Position numbers and translations under genes: made by a program. Positions 43,106-52,219 of a stretch of 64,000 bases of DNA are shown piece by piece. How positions within the stretch are numbered: the stretch's first letter is position 1; the number at the start of each line of letters is the position of its first letter. The notes beneath the pieces were generated by a model. It was not told the DNA's origin. It was given only the letters and a program-made list of their open reading frames with translations, and ran no database searches. Source of the stretch: Planctomycetota bacterium (GTDB lineage: Bacteria; Planctomycetota; Planctomycetia; Pirellulales; Lacipirellulaceae); assembly GCA_024278955.1 (NCBI GenBank), contig JAJRSE010000002.1:124001-188000 (forward strand). Reading direction: 5' to 3'.

Positions 43106-43417
43106 GACGTTCTCCTTTTTTTGTGATTCAACTTTTGCACTTGCCCCGTCTCCAGAGTTTTGGCTCTTGTTGGGTTGCTTCCCAGCAGCGCCCAACTCTG
43201 TTTTACCAAGCAATGGCCTCACCAAGCAAAGGTAAGTATAGCAAAATTGCAGATGAAGGAAGGTGAGTACGCGGCTGTGAGATTTCCGGTTAGGGATGTT
43301 GTTGCAGAGACGGGGGAAGACCTGCACCCGAGTTCCTCTGTTTGAGTTGCAGAAATCTGGTTGTTTTGGTTTTTTATTGACCGAAGTGGGTTGCATTGTG
43401 TGCCGCTTGTGGCAAGC
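43106..43417. other. Divergent intergenic region before phoR
   Basis: This 312-bp stretch between the leftward HEAT-like gene and rightward phoR must carry both promoters. I found no Pho-box-like repeat, hairpin or gene in it. Confidence 0.5.
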
Positions 43418-45202
43418 ATGGTCTGGATGTGGTCTTCTCGTCTTTTTTGGAAGCTTTTTCTTACCTACGCCGGGCTTGTTCTGCTGGCCGTGAGCGCTTG
43501 TATTGCGATTGTGTCGGGGTGGCAGGAAGAGCAGCTAGTCGAGCAAGTTCGTCGGCGGCTACATGACTCGGCCTCGCTGCTACGGAACGACTTGGGCGAT
43601 GGCCTAGCCGCGGGACGGAGCGAGGCATTGCAGCAAAAGGTGCGATTGCTCGGTAAACAGACGCAGACTCGTTTTACCTTGGTCGCTGGCGATGGTCTGG
43701 TGTTGGCCGACTCTGAGCAACCGGGGCTGGCAGAAGTTGTTGCCATGGAAAACCATCTGAGCCGTAAGGAATTTATTTTGGCTTCCCGCTTGGGCGAAGG
43801 GCTTTCTCGACGAAACAGTCCGACACTAGGCGAGCCGTTTTTGTACTATGCACTTGCAGTTGATCAGGATGGGATTCTCGTAGGCTACGTTCGGGCAGCT
43901 CAATCGATGGCTTCGATTCAAGAAGAAGTCGGCTTGATTCGCCGGCTTATTTGGTCGGTAGGGTTTCTGGTAGGGCTCTCGGGGCTTGCGATAACCTATT
44001 GGCTTACGCGTCGAATACTTCGTCCGATACGGGAGTTGACCGCTGCGGCCGAGGACATTGCGATGGGCAACTACCCCGACCGAATTGAAGTCCATTCTAC
44101 TGACGAGTTGGGAACTTTGGCTCGTTCGTTCGAGCATATGAATAGCGAACTCCGCTCGCGAGAAGAGCTGCTCAGGGCTAGTGCGCAACGGCAGCATGCA
44201 GTCTTGGGAGGGATGATCGAGGGCGTGTTGGCTGTCGATGGGCGTCAGCAAGTGTTGTTTGCCAATGCCGCCGCAGGGAGAGCCCTTTCGTTTGATCCTG
44301 CCAAAGTCGAGGGAAGCCCGCTGCTTGAAGTCGTTCGCAGCCACGAATTGCGAGGGATCGTACGGCAGACGCTGCATTCAGGTGAGCTTTGCCAAGGCGA
44401 TTTTTCATGGCAAGCCGATACCATGCGCATGTTCAACGTCTACGCCACTCCCTTGCCAGGGGATCCCTGCCCGGGGGTTGTCTTGGTGTTGCACGATGTG
44501 ACCGAGCTACAACGCCTGGAAAGCCTTCGTCAGGAGTTTGTCGCGAATGTTTCACACGAACTTAAAACACCGCTGAGTTCGATCAAGGCCTACACCGAAA
44601 CGCTGCTTAGTGGGGCACTTGAGGACAGCAAAAATGCGCCACGTTTTTTGCGTCGGATTGATGACCAAGCGGATCGATTGCATGAGCTTATTCTTGACAT
44701 GCTGAGCATCGCTCGGATCGAGTCGGGTGCAGGCACTTTAGAGCTTGCCGACGTGTCTCTGAATCGGGTTGTTGCCGTTTGTGTCTCGGACTATGAAAGC
44801 CGCATAGAAGCATCTCGAATTGAGCTGCGAAATGAAGTCGATTCTGAGCCGGTTATCGTAAGAGCCGACGAAGAATCGCTGCTGCAAATACTCAGCAATT
44901 TGGTTGACAATGCGGTTAAGTATACGCCCTCGGGAGGAGTCATTACGGTTTCTTGCCGTCGTGAGTTGGCCGATGTGGTAATCGAGGTCTCGGATACGGG
45001 AGTTGGCATTGCCGCGGAGCATCTGGAGAGGCTTTTTGAACGATTTTATCGCGTTGATAAAGCCCGTTCTCGGGAGTTAGGTGGTACAGGTTTAGGTCTT
45101 TCTATCGTCAAGCACTTGAGCCAGGCAATGGGTGGTAGCGTGTCGGTTGAGAGCCAGCTTGGCCAAGGAAGTACTTTTCAAGTACGCATTCCGCTCGCCT
45201 GA
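43418..45202 (+). CDS. phoR: Phosphate regulon sensor histidine kinase PhoR
   Basis: A 594-residue membrane kinase: first membrane helix (LFLTYAGLVLLAVSACIAIVS), periplasmic loop of about 120 residues, second helix (SVGFLVGLSGLAITYWL), HAMP linker, PAS domain, then HisKA with the phospho-accepting His380 in NVSHELKTPLSS and HATPase motifs NLVDNAVKY, DTGVGI and GGTGLGLSIV. It would phosphorylate PhoB under phosphate limitation. It opens the pho-pst cluster that ends with phoB. ATG 43418 is tentative; ATG 43427 is equally possible and neither has a strong ribosome site. Confidence 0.9.
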   Translation: MVWMWSSRLFWKLFLTYAGLVLLAVSACIAIVSGWQEEQLVEQVRRRLHDSASLLRNDLGDGLAAGRSEALQQKVRLLGKQTQTRFTLVAGDGLVLADSEQPGLAEVVAMENHLSRKEFILASRLGEGLSRRNSPTLGEPFLYYALAVDQDGILVGYVRAAQSMASIQEEVGLIRRLIWSVGFLVGLSGLAITYWLTRRILRPIRELTAAAEDIAMGNYPDRIEVHSTDELGTLARSFEHMNSELRSREELLRASAQRQHAVLGGMIEGVLAVDGRQQVLFANAAAGRALSFDPAKVEGSPLLEVVRSHELRGIVRQTLHSGELCQGDFSWQADTMRMFNVYATPLPGDPCPGVVLVLHDVTELQRLESLRQEFVANVSHELKTPLSSIKAYTETLLSGALEDSKNAPRFLRRIDDQADRLHELILDMLSIARIESGAGTLELADVSLNRVVAVCVSDYESRIEASRIELRNEVDSEPVIVRADEESLLQILSNLVDNAVKYTPSGGVITVSCRRELADVVIEVSDTGVGIAAEHLERLFERFYRVDKARSRELGGTGLGLSIVKHLSQAMGGSVSVESQLGQGSTFQVRIPLA

Positions 45203-45228
45203 GTGAGGATCGGGCTTTTTTGCTCAAT

Positions 45229-45250
45229 CTTCATATCTCCTTCATATTCT
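45229..45250 (+). promoter_or_regulatory. Pho-box-like direct repeat upstream of pstS
   Basis: CTTCATAT occurs at 45229-45236 and 45240-45247, an 11-nt period identical to the spacing of PhoB-binding direct repeats (consensus CTGTCAT plus four AT-rich bases). A possible -10 box TAGAGT follows at 45256. It lies 70-90 bp before the pstS start. The unit differs from the E. coli consensus by one base in CTGTCAT-type alignment, so the assignment rests on spacing and position. Confidence 0.55.
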
Positions 45251-45320
45251 CTCGTTAGAGTGCGGTTTGTCAGGCCACGATCAAGGCCTTAGAACTCGTT
45301 TTAGCGTCAGGGCTATCGCA

Positions 45321-46298
45321 GTGAACACAAGTCGAAAACTCTCTTATCTGGTTGGCCCGTGGTGGGTTCTTTTGGTGCTTTTTGTTGCCGGTTGTAGCAA
45401 CTCGGCGACCCCCGAGGCAGGCTCGTCTGGCAGGGCGTCGGGCGAAGGGCTCTCGGGCGCGGTTCGTATCCATGGATCGAGCACCGTCTTCCCGGTATCG
45501 CAGGCAGTCGCAGAAGAATTTAGCGAGGTGGCCCCCAACGTTAAAGTTTCGGTTGGTTCGGCAGGCACCAGCGGCGGCATGAAAAAGTTTGTAGCTGGTG
45601 AAATCGATATCTGCGACGCTTCGCGAAAGATGAAAGAAACGGAACGTGAAAAATGTACCGCGGCCGGCATTGAATTTGTCGAACTGACGATCGCGATCGA
45701 TGGATTGTCGGTTGTGGTGAATCCCGAGAATGATTGGGTCGATTGCCTGACGGTCGAGCAACTCAAAACTATTTGGCGGCCTGAGAGTGGCGAAACGGTG
45801 ATGAAGTGGAGCGATGTTGATCCGGAGTGGCCCGAGGAGCCGCTGAAGCTTTATGGCCCCGGCACCGACTCGGGGACGTTTGACTATTTCACCAAAGCGA
45901 TCGTAGGCGAGGAGCGTGCAAGCCGAGCGGACTATACGGCAAGCGAAAACGACAACCAGCTTGTCCGAGGCGTAGCCTCGGACAAGGGTGGGCTTGGATA
46001 TTTCGGCTACGCTTACTACGCCGAGAATAAGGAGCAGCTCAAGCTTGTCGCGGTTGATGCTGGTGAGGGCTGTGTCGCTCCCGACGAAACGACCGTGCGA
46101 GATGGTTCTTACAAGCCGCTTTCAAGGCCTCTGTTTATCTACGTCCGAAAGTCGTCGCTCGATCGAGTGGAGGTGGTCGCCTTTGTTGAATTTTATATCA
46201 AAAACGTGGGTCGTTTGGCCAAGGATGTTGGGTACGTTCCTGTTTCTGACGAGACCGCTAAGCAAAACGAAGAAGTTCTGAAAAAGGTCTTGCCGTAG
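45321..46298 (+). CDS. pstS: Phosphate ABC transporter substrate-binding lipoprotein PstS
   Basis: A 325-residue binding protein with a lipoprotein signal (WWVLLVLFVAGC-SNS). Phosphate-binding landmarks GSSTVFPVSQAVAEEF, SVGSAGTSGGMKKF, ICDASRKMKE and YGPGTDSGTFDYF are present. It captures phosphate outside the inner membrane for the PstCAB transporter. The start is a GTG at 45321 giving a normal lipoprotein signal; an in-frame TTG at 45267 would overextend it. First of the pst genes and directly behind the Pho-box-like repeat. Confidence 0.94.
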   Translation: MNTSRKLSYLVGPWWVLLVLFVAGCSNSATPEAGSSGRASGEGLSGAVRIHGSSTVFPVSQAVAEEFSEVAPNVKVSVGSAGTSGGMKKFVAGEIDICDASRKMKETEREKCTAAGIEFVELTIAIDGLSVVVNPENDWVDCLTVEQLKTIWRPESGETVMKWSDVDPEWPEEPLKLYGPGTDSGTFDYFTKAIVGEERASRADYTASENDNQLVRGVASDKGGLGYFGYAYYAENKEQLKLVAVDAGEGCVAPDETTVRDGSYKPLSRPLFIYVRKSSLDRVEVVAFVEFYIKNVGRLAKDVGYVPVSDETAKQNEEVLKKVLP

Positions 46299-46359
46299 TT
46301 GCGATGAGACGCTCATTCTTTATTTTGAACTTTACTAGGTCGGGGAGATTCCTCTCAAG

Positions 46360-47295
46360 ATGTCTCTAGTCGCTCCAGCAAGAGAGCCCTTTGCCGCCAA
46401 GTCGTCGGTCTTTGATCTGCGATGGATTTTTGAGTTTGCCATCCACGGCGTGCTGTTCGTCTGCACTGCCATTTCGGTGATCACAACGGTCGGCATTGTG
46501 GTGGTGTTGCTGTTCGAGTCACTCCAGTTTTTTCGTGAAGTCTCGGTTTGGGAGTTTCTTACCGGAACTCGCTGGTCGCCGCTTCTGAAACCACAACACT
46601 TTGGCGTCCTGCCACTTTTTTGTGGCACATTTCTTGTGGCAGGCGGTTCGGCGCTAATTGCTGTTCCCTTGGGGCTTGCCACGGCTATCTATCTGAGTGA
46701 ATACGCATCGCCGCTTGTACGCGAAGTCGTCAAACCCATGCTCGAGGTGCTCGCAGGCATTCCGTCGGTCGTGTACGGTTACCTGGCCGTGGTTTTTGTG
46801 TCTCCCCTGATCCGCGACACGATCCCTTCGGCTGATCTTTTTAACGCTGCCAATGCGTGTGTTGTGGTCGGCATCATGATTCTTCCCATGGTTGTTTCGC
46901 TTAGCGAGGATGTGTTGCAATCGGTTCCGAACTCGCTTCGTGAGGGGGCGTACGCACTGGGAGCAAATAAGCTTGACGTAACCCTCGGCGTCATCTTGCC
47001 CGCAGCCATGTCGGGCATTATGGCAGCTTGCCTGTTGGCAATCGCAAGAGCCGTGGGAGAAACGATGGCCGTCACTCTGGCAGCGGGTGCAACCCCCAAC
47101 ATGACGCTCAACCCCTTCGAGGGTATTCAGACGATGACTGCTTACATCGTGCAAGTCAGCCAGGGCGACACGCCTGCCGGTACGCTTGAATATCGTACAA
47201 TTTTCGCGGTTGGTCTGGCACTTTTTGTCTCGACCTTGGTACTCAATGTTTTTGCTCGCTGGATATTGCTTCGAGTTGAGGAGAAATACGAATGA
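46360..47295 (+). CDS. pstC: Phosphate ABC transporter permease PstC
   Basis: A 311-residue integral membrane protein with six predicted helices. The ABC permease EAA loop is visible ([23 protein letters not shown]), as are [15 protein letters not shown] and [16 protein letters not shown], typical of PstC. It forms the phosphate channel with PstA. Its stop overlaps the pstA start in an ATGA, so the two are translationally coupled. Confidence 0.95.
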   Translation: MSLVAPAREPFAAKSSVFDLRWIFEFAIHGVLFVCTAISVITTVGIVVVLLFESLQFFREVSVWEFLTGTRWSPLLKPQHFGVLPLFCGTFLVAGGSALIAVPLGLATAIYLSEYASPLVREVVKPMLEVLAGIPSVVYGYLAVVFVSPLIRDTIPSADLFNAANACVVVGIMILPMVVSLSEDVLQSVPNSLREGAYALGANKLDVTLGVILPAAMSGIMAACLLAIARAVGETMAVTLAAGATPNMTLNPFEGIQTMTAYIVQVSQGDTPAGTLEYRTIFAVGLALFVSTLVLNVFARWILLRVEEKYE

Positions 47296-48167
47296 GTCTG
47301 ACAAACGGCCCCCATGGTCGTCCGTATGCAAAGCTTGCCTCTCGCATGTTTGCGTTGTTTTGCGCGGGGGCAACCTGGCTTTGCGTTACGATTCTGATGC
47401 TTTTGCTCTGGAATGTTGTGAGCTATGGCTGGGATTCTCTTAGCTGGGAGTACATCAACCGTTTTCCCTCGCGGTTTGCAGAGAAGGCGGGGATTAAGCC
47501 AGCCTTGGTTGGCAGCCTTTACTTGATCGGTCTGACGGCTTTGTTTTCTGTTCCAATCGGCGTCGGGACGGCGATTTATCTGGAGGAGTACGCCCCCAAG
47601 AATCGCTGGCGGACGATCGTGCAAATTAACATCGCTAACTTGGCTGGGGTGCCGTCGATCGTCTATGGAATCTTAGGATTGGGGCTGTTCGTCAGGGCTA
47701 TGCAGCTCAACCGCAGCTTGATGGCGGGGGCGTTGACTTTGACTCTTGTTGTTTTGCCGATCGTAATTCTCGCGGCCCAAGAATCGCTCCGCGCTGTGCC
47801 TAGCACGATTCGCCAAGCTTCCTACGCATTGGGCGCAACTCGTTGGCAAACGGTTTGGTGCCAGCTGCTTCCCGCTGCTTTGCCAGGAATCATGACCGGG
47901 GTCATCCTCGCACTTTCGCGAGCCTTGGGCGAAGCGGCTCCCTTGGTCGCAATCGGCGCAGCAACTTATGTCCGCTTCCTGCCCGAGGATATCGTCAATG
48001 ACGAATTTACCGCTTTGCCGCTGCAAATATATACTTGGACCGACCAGCCTCAAAAAGGTTTCCATGAAGTTGCGGCGGCCGGCATTGTTGTCTTGCTTGT
48101 GGTGCTGATTTGTATCAATGCCTTGGCCGTAATTCTTCGATATCGTTTCAGCAAGAATAAGCAGTGA
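47292..48167 (+). CDS. pstA: Phosphate ABC transporter permease PstA
   Basis: A 291-residue membrane protein paralogous to Pst[39 protein letters not shown] and the EAA loop [23 protein letters not shown] are diagnostic. It pairs with PstC in the inner membrane. Overlaps pstC by 4 nt. Confidence 0.95.
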   Translation: MSLTNGPHGRPYAKLASRMFALFCAGATWLCVTILMLLLWNVVSYGWDSLSWEYINRFPSRFAEKAGIKPALVGSLYLIGLTALFSVPIGVGTAIYLEEYAPKNRWRTIVQINIANLAGVPSIVYGILGLGLFVRAMQLNRSLMAGALTLTLVVLPIVILAAQESLRAVPSTIRQASYALGATRWQTVWCQLLPAALPGIMTGVILALSRALGEAAPLVAIGAATYVRFLPEDIVNDEFTALPLQIYTWTDQPQKGFHEVAAAGIVVLLVVLICINALAVILRYRFSKNKQ

Positions 48168-48240
48168 AAAACTTGAGGTTGTTCAAAGGATTCACCCCGA
48201 TTCCCTTCGAGATATCAGACGCACGGCGAGAGAAAACTTC

Positions 48241-49131
48241 ATGTTGTTATCAAAGACTATCGCAGGCAGTAGGCCCAATAGAATGTCCGAAACCGGTTCC
48301 ACTAATTTTCCTCTAAAAATGTCGACCGCATTGCCCAATCGGGCTGCGATGTCCTCGGCTGCTGAGATGGCTGGACAATCGAAAAAAGTGGTCACTCGTG
48401 AACTGGATTTCTTTTATGGCATCCATCAAGCACTTTACAATATTTCGCTCGATATCCCCGAGCATCGCGTAACTGCCCTGATTGGGCCTTCGGGCTGCGG
48501 CAAGTCGACTTTTTTGCGTTGCCTTAACCGCATGAACGATATGATCGACGGCATAAACGTGCGTGGCGAGGTTCTACTCGACGGGATAAATATCTATCAC
48601 CGCGGCACCGATGTTGTGGAACTTCGCAAACGAGTGGGAATGGTTTTTCAAAAGTCGAATCCTTTCCCTAAGTCGATCTACGAGAACGTTGCCTACGGCC
48701 CACGGGTTGCTGGGGTACGCCAACGCAGCGTGCTAGACGAGATGGTCGAGAAGTGTCTACGGCAATCGGCCCTTTGGGATGAGGTTCAGAATCGGTTGAA
48801 CGACTCAGCATTGCAACTCTCCGGCGGGCAACAGCAAAGGCTGTGTATTGCACGGGCGCTGGCGACCAGCCCTGAGGTGCTGCTCATGGACGAACCCGCC
48901 TCGGCACTCGATCCCAAATCGACCGCGGCAATCGAAGAGTTGATTTTTGATTTGAAAGCGACCTACACAATCGTGATTGTCACTCACAACATGCAGCAAG
49001 CGGCGCGCGTTTCGGATCAAACCGCGTTCTTCTATGAAGGCCACCTCATTGAGGTGGGAGCCACCAACGAGATTTTCACCAATCCGCTAGAGAAGCAGAC
49101 CGAAGACTACATCACAGGCCGATTTGGTTAG
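48241..49131 (+). CDS. pstB: Phosphate ABC transporter ATPase PstB
   Basis: A 296-residue ABC ATPase: Walker [10 protein letters not shown] (about 83-91), PstB-specific [11 protein letters not shown]-loop [21 protein letters not shown], signature [15 protein letters not shown] and Walker [14 protein letters not shown], ending [19 protein letters not shown]. It powers phosphate import. Normal PstB has about 255 residues; the first 45 here are extra, so an internal start (48283, 48319 or 48349) is possible, but only 48241 has a GA-rich sequence upstream. Confidence 0.94.
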   Translation: MLLSKTIAGSRPNRMSETGSTNFPLKMSTALPNRAAMSSAAEMAGQSKKVVTRELDFFYGIHQALYNISLDIPEHRVTALIGPSGCGKSTFLRCLNRMNDMIDGINVRGEVLLDGINIYHRGTDVVELRKRVGMVFQKSNPFPKSIYENVAYGPRVAGVRQRSVLDEMVEKCLRQSALWDEVQNRLNDSALQLSGGQQQRLCIARALATSPEVLLMDEPASALDPKSTAAIEELIFDLKATYTIVIVTHNMQQAARVSDQTAFFYEGHLIEVGATNEIFTNPLEKQTEDYITGRFG

Positions 49132-49171
49132 AATAGTAGCAGGTCGTCATTTAGTTTTTGGTCATTTGCCT

Positions 49172-49855
49172 ATGTCACAACACCTCCATCGCGATCTCGA
49201 AGCCCTCGAGCAGGACCTGCTTGCGCAGTCGTCGATTGTCGAGCAAATGGTTTATCGAGCGAACCAGGCTTTGCGAGAGCTGCGCGTCGACCTTATCGAG
49301 CAGCTTCACAACGACGAAGACACGGTCAACCGACAGGAAGTTGAGATCGAAGAGGAGTGCTTGAAAATGTTGGCGCTCCATCAGCCGGTGGCTGTCGATC
49401 TGCGACGTGTGGCAACGGTGTTAAAGATTAATGGCGATTTAGAGCGTATTGCCGACTTGGCGGTTAATATTGGCGAACGGGCTCGGGCGTTAGTGCTCCA
49501 CCCCGAGTTTCTTTTCCCGCACAAGTTAGACCAGATGGTTGAAGCAGCGACTTCAATGGTTCGAGATGCCCTGGGTGCTTTTGTTCGCTTAGATGTCGAT
49601 GCTGCTCGCGAAGTTTGTCTACGTGACGACGTCGTCGATAAATTGAACCGTCAAGTAATTGACGATCTTAAGCAATTCCTTCAGAAGAATATTGGCGAGA
49701 TCGAACCGGCACTTCAGTTTTTCTCTGCTTCGAGACATATCGAGCGGATCGGAGATCATGCAACCAACATCGCAGAAGATGTTATCTATCTGGTTGAGGG
49801 TGAAATTGCGAGGCACCGACAAGATACCGCACCATTTGAATCGGAGAGTTGGTAG
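49172..49855 (+). CDS. phoU: Phosphate transport regulator PhoU
   Basis: A 227-residue all-helical protein of two PhoU repeats; the metal-binding motif in each repeat is visible in DLRRVATVLKINGDLERIADLAVNI and ASRHIERIGDHATNIAEDVIYL. PhoU links the Pst transporter state to PhoR and holds the regulon off in phosphate excess. ATG 49172 (MSQHLHRDLEAL) matches the family start. It lies between pstB and phoB, 3 bp before the latter. Confidence 0.95.
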   Translation: MSQHLHRDLEALEQDLLAQSSIVEQMVYRANQALRELRVDLIEQLHNDEDTVNRQEVEIEEECLKMLALHQPVAVDLRRVATVLKINGDLERIADLAVNIGERARALVLHPEFLFPHKLDQMVEAATSMVRDALGAFVRLDVDAAREVCLRDDVVDKLNRQVIDDLKQFLQKNIGEIEPALQFFSASRHIERIGDHATNIAEDVIYLVEGEIARHRQDTAPFESESW

Positions 49856-49858
49856 ACG

Positions 49859-50581
49859 ATGGGTAAAGTTAATATTTTGATCGTAGAAGACGATGCTTCG
49901 CTAGCCGAAGTACTCGACTACAATCTTAGCCAGGAAGGGTATGAAACGCGAGTTGCACGCGATGGGCAGCAAGGGCTGCGAGAAATTCGCGAGAGTTGCC
50001 CCGATCTTGTTCTGCTCGACCTTATGCTGCCGATGGTCGATGGGTTGGAAGTCTGTCGACAGTTGCGTAGAGACCCAGCGACTCAGGGTCTGCTGGTCTT
50101 GATGCTTACTGCCCGCTCGGAAGAGTCGGATCAGATTATCGGATTTTCGGCAGGGGCAGACGATTACGTAACCAAGCCTTTTAGTGTGAAAGTGCTTTTG
50201 CAACGGATCAACGCTCTGTTGCGTCGAAAAGACCAAGGCTCGTCAGATCGAGATGTGATTGTCAGCCAAGGGATTATGCTCGACCGTCGTCGGCATCAGG
50301 CTTCGGTGAGCGACATGCCGCTCAACTTGACTCCGAGCGAGTTTGCGCTGCTCGAAACCTTGGTACGCCAACCAGGGCGTGCATTTTCGCGAGCGGAATT
50401 GATTGACGTAGCTCTTGGCGAAGATACAATCGTCCTGGAACGTACGATCGACGTTCACATCCGTGCCTTACGCAAAAAGATGGGCAGCCATGCCGGCTTG
50501 GTGCAGACCGTGCGCGGAATTGGCTACCGTTTACGAGACCCAACCGATATTTTCGTAACCGACTCAACGACAACCGGCTAG
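49859..50581 (+). CDS. phoB: Phosphate regulon response regulator PhoB
   Basis: A 240-residue OmpR/PhoB-type regulator. Receiver domain: acidic pocket VEDDASL, phospho-accepting Asp54 in LVLLDLMLP, Lys106 in YVTKPFS. Winged-helix DNA-binding domain follows from about residue 135 (LTPSEFALLETLVRQPGRAFSR, RTIDVHIRALRKKMG, TVRGIGYRL). It should bind the Pho box ahead of pstS. It closes the cluster whose sensor phoR is first, so sensor and regulator flank the transporter genes. Confidence 0.94.
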   Translation: MGKVNILIVEDDASLAEVLDYNLSQEGYETRVARDGQQGLREIRESCPDLVLLDLMLPMVDGLEVCRQLRRDPATQGLLVLMLTARSEESDQIIGFSAGADDYVTKPFSVKVLLQRINALLRRKDQGSSDRDVIVSQGIMLDRRRHQASVSDMPLNLTPSEFALLETLVRQPGRAFSRAELIDVALGEDTIVLERTIDVHIRALRKKMGSHAGLVQTVRGIGYRLRDPTDIFVTDSTTTG

Positions 50582-50642
50582 AAGCCAGTAATCGTAGATT
50601 GGGGGCACCAGGAATTCGCAGCTCCTACGAAAGGGCCGCAGG

Positions 50643-50975
50643 ATGATTGGATTCGTTCAAGTAACCACCACGACAGATTGCCGTGACCTCGCCACGCAGA
50701 TTGCTCAAGCGCTCGTCGAAAGTCGATTGGCTGCCTGTGTGCAAATTAGCGGGCCAATTTTTAGCGTCTATCGTTGGCAAGAGAAAGTGGAGCAAGCCGA
50801 CGAGTGGCTTTGCACTGTTAAAACTCGAAAGTCGCTATTTCCCGCAGTTGAGGCTTCGATTCGAGAGAGGCATTCCTACGATTGCCCCGAGATTCTTGCC
50901 GTGCCCCTCGTTGCTGGCAACGCCGCCTATTTGGAATGGCTAAACTCCCAACTACTCGAAGACCCTACTGGCTAA
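50643..50975 (+). CDS. cutA: Divalent-cation tolerance protein CutA
   Basis: A 110-residue protein with the CutA1 fold landmarks: QVTTTTDCRDLATQIAQALVE, LAACVQI, VYRWQEKVEQADEWLCTVKT and HSYDCPEILAVPL. CutA forms trimers related to PII proteins; a role in copper tolerance is reported but its mechanism is unclear. The coding end overlaps the converging SLBB gene by 11 bp. Confidence 0.94.
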   Translation: MIGFVQVTTTTDCRDLATQIAQALVESRLAACVQISGPIFSVYRWQEKVEQADEWLCTVKTRKSLFPAVEASIRERHSYDCPEILAVPLVAGNAAYLEWLNSQLLEDPTG

Positions 50976-52164
50976 TCGATCTGAAGTTGTTGAAGTTAAA
51001 GAACCCGTTGCCGAACTGGGGGAACATACTGTAGAGCCCGCGGGTAAACAGCTGGTTAATTGCTTCATCGGTCGCTTGAATCGGTGTTTTCGGTATGACA
51101 ACGATGTCGGAATCGCTAAGCCAAATTTCGTCGGCAGGAGTTGGGCGCCGGCCGTAGAGGGCTCCTTTCACGTCGAGCATTGTGGCCATGAGCCGCCAAT
51201 CTTCTCCTCGTCGGAAAACAACGACTTGACGCAAATTGGCACCTTGCCTCCAACCTCCTGCCAAAGCAATCGCCCCCATCAGTGTGGTGGGGCTATTGAG
51301 CGTGAACCTGCCAGGATTGCCAACTTCGCCTAAGACAAAAACAAAGCGGGGAGCCCGCTGGATGAGCACAGGAGTTACCTGGACCCCGGGAATCGTAGCC
51401 GCGTATCGGGCGTCGATTTCAAACTTCAGCTCTTCGAGAGTCAGCCCTTGAGCCATAATGGATCCTAAGCCGGGCAAGTACATTTTCCCGGCGGGGGTGA
51501 TGGTTACTTGCAATTGCTGCCCGCCCGAGCCTTGCCTTGCGTCGACCGACTCGACCAAGTCTTGTAATCGGGTGTTGACCTCGATTGGAGTGACAGTGAT
51601 GGCAGGGACTTTATAGAATTTTTCGTAGCGATTTTCTAAGTGCTCGCGTAGAGCGTCGACGGTCATCCGGGCAGCCCTTACTTGGCCCAGTAGCGGAAGG
51701 CTAATTGTTCCATCGGGTTGAATTACTAGCTCGCGACCGATGTTGTCGTTTTCGGCGGAGTTCTCGGGTGCCGAAGAATTATCGCCTGTCAGCGATTCAA
51801 CGCGAATCCGATCGCCCACTTGCAGTTCGTAAGGTCGTGAAGATTCTTCGCGAGTGAGTCGGAAGACGAACGCAATTTGGTCGTCAACGCGAATACGGTA
51901 ATCGAAAACATGCGAGTTGCGGGCCGCGCCGACGTATTCGCCTTGGGCATACGATTGCCAGTTGATATAGCGGCGAGACTCCCAGCCAACTTCTCCCCGG
52001 CCACCTCCGGCCATGCTGTCGACGGCCCAAATTGGGTGAGGAGCAGCCGGGCTCAAAGCTTGACCTTGGCAAGCGCGAGGGGAGAAGATGAAAAATCCCC
52101 CCACCACGAGGAAGGCCATGTTCAGCGACAGCGATTGGAGTATTTTTTTCGCTGGTAGCTTCAT
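50965..52164 (-). CDS. Polysaccharide biosynthesis/export protein with SLBB domains (Wza-like)
   Basis: A 399-residue exported protein with signal peptide (about residues 10-35, ending ACQGQA). A polysaccharide-export domain (DYRIRVDDQIAFVF, ELVIQPDGTISLPLLGQVRAARMTVDALREHL) is followed by SLBB repeats (APRFVFVLGEVGNPGRFTL). Such proteins form the outer-membrane channel for exopolysaccharide. It lacks the lipoprotein cysteine of E. coli Wza. ATG 52164 is chosen at the signal peptide; the frame is open to 52440. It follows the TPR lipoprotein gene by 55 bp, so the two are probably co-expressed. Confidence 0.88.
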   Translation of the reverse strand: MKLPAKKILQSLSLNMAFLVVGGFFIFSPRACQGQALSPAAPHPIWAVDSMAGGGRGEVGWESRRYINWQSYAQGEYVGAARNSHVFDYRIRVDDQIAFVFRLTREESSRPYELQVGDRIRVESLTGDNSSAPENSAENDNIGRELVIQPDGTISLPLLGQVRAARMTVDALREHLENRYEKFYKVPAITVTPIEVNTRLQDLVESVDARQGSGGQQLQVTITPAGKMYLPGLGSIMAQGLTLEELKFEIDARYAATIPGVQVTPVLIQRAPRFVFVLGEVGNPGRFTLNSPTTLMGAIALAGGWRQGANLRQVVVFRRGEDWRLMATMLDVKGALYGRRPTPADEIWLSDSDIVVIPKTPIQATDEAINQLFTRGLYSMFPQFGNGFFNFNNFRSISQ

Positions 52165-52219
52165 ATCAGAGTGACCTTTTTTCGGGGGTAGCAAAATTGG
52201 AGAGAAAACTCTACCGATT

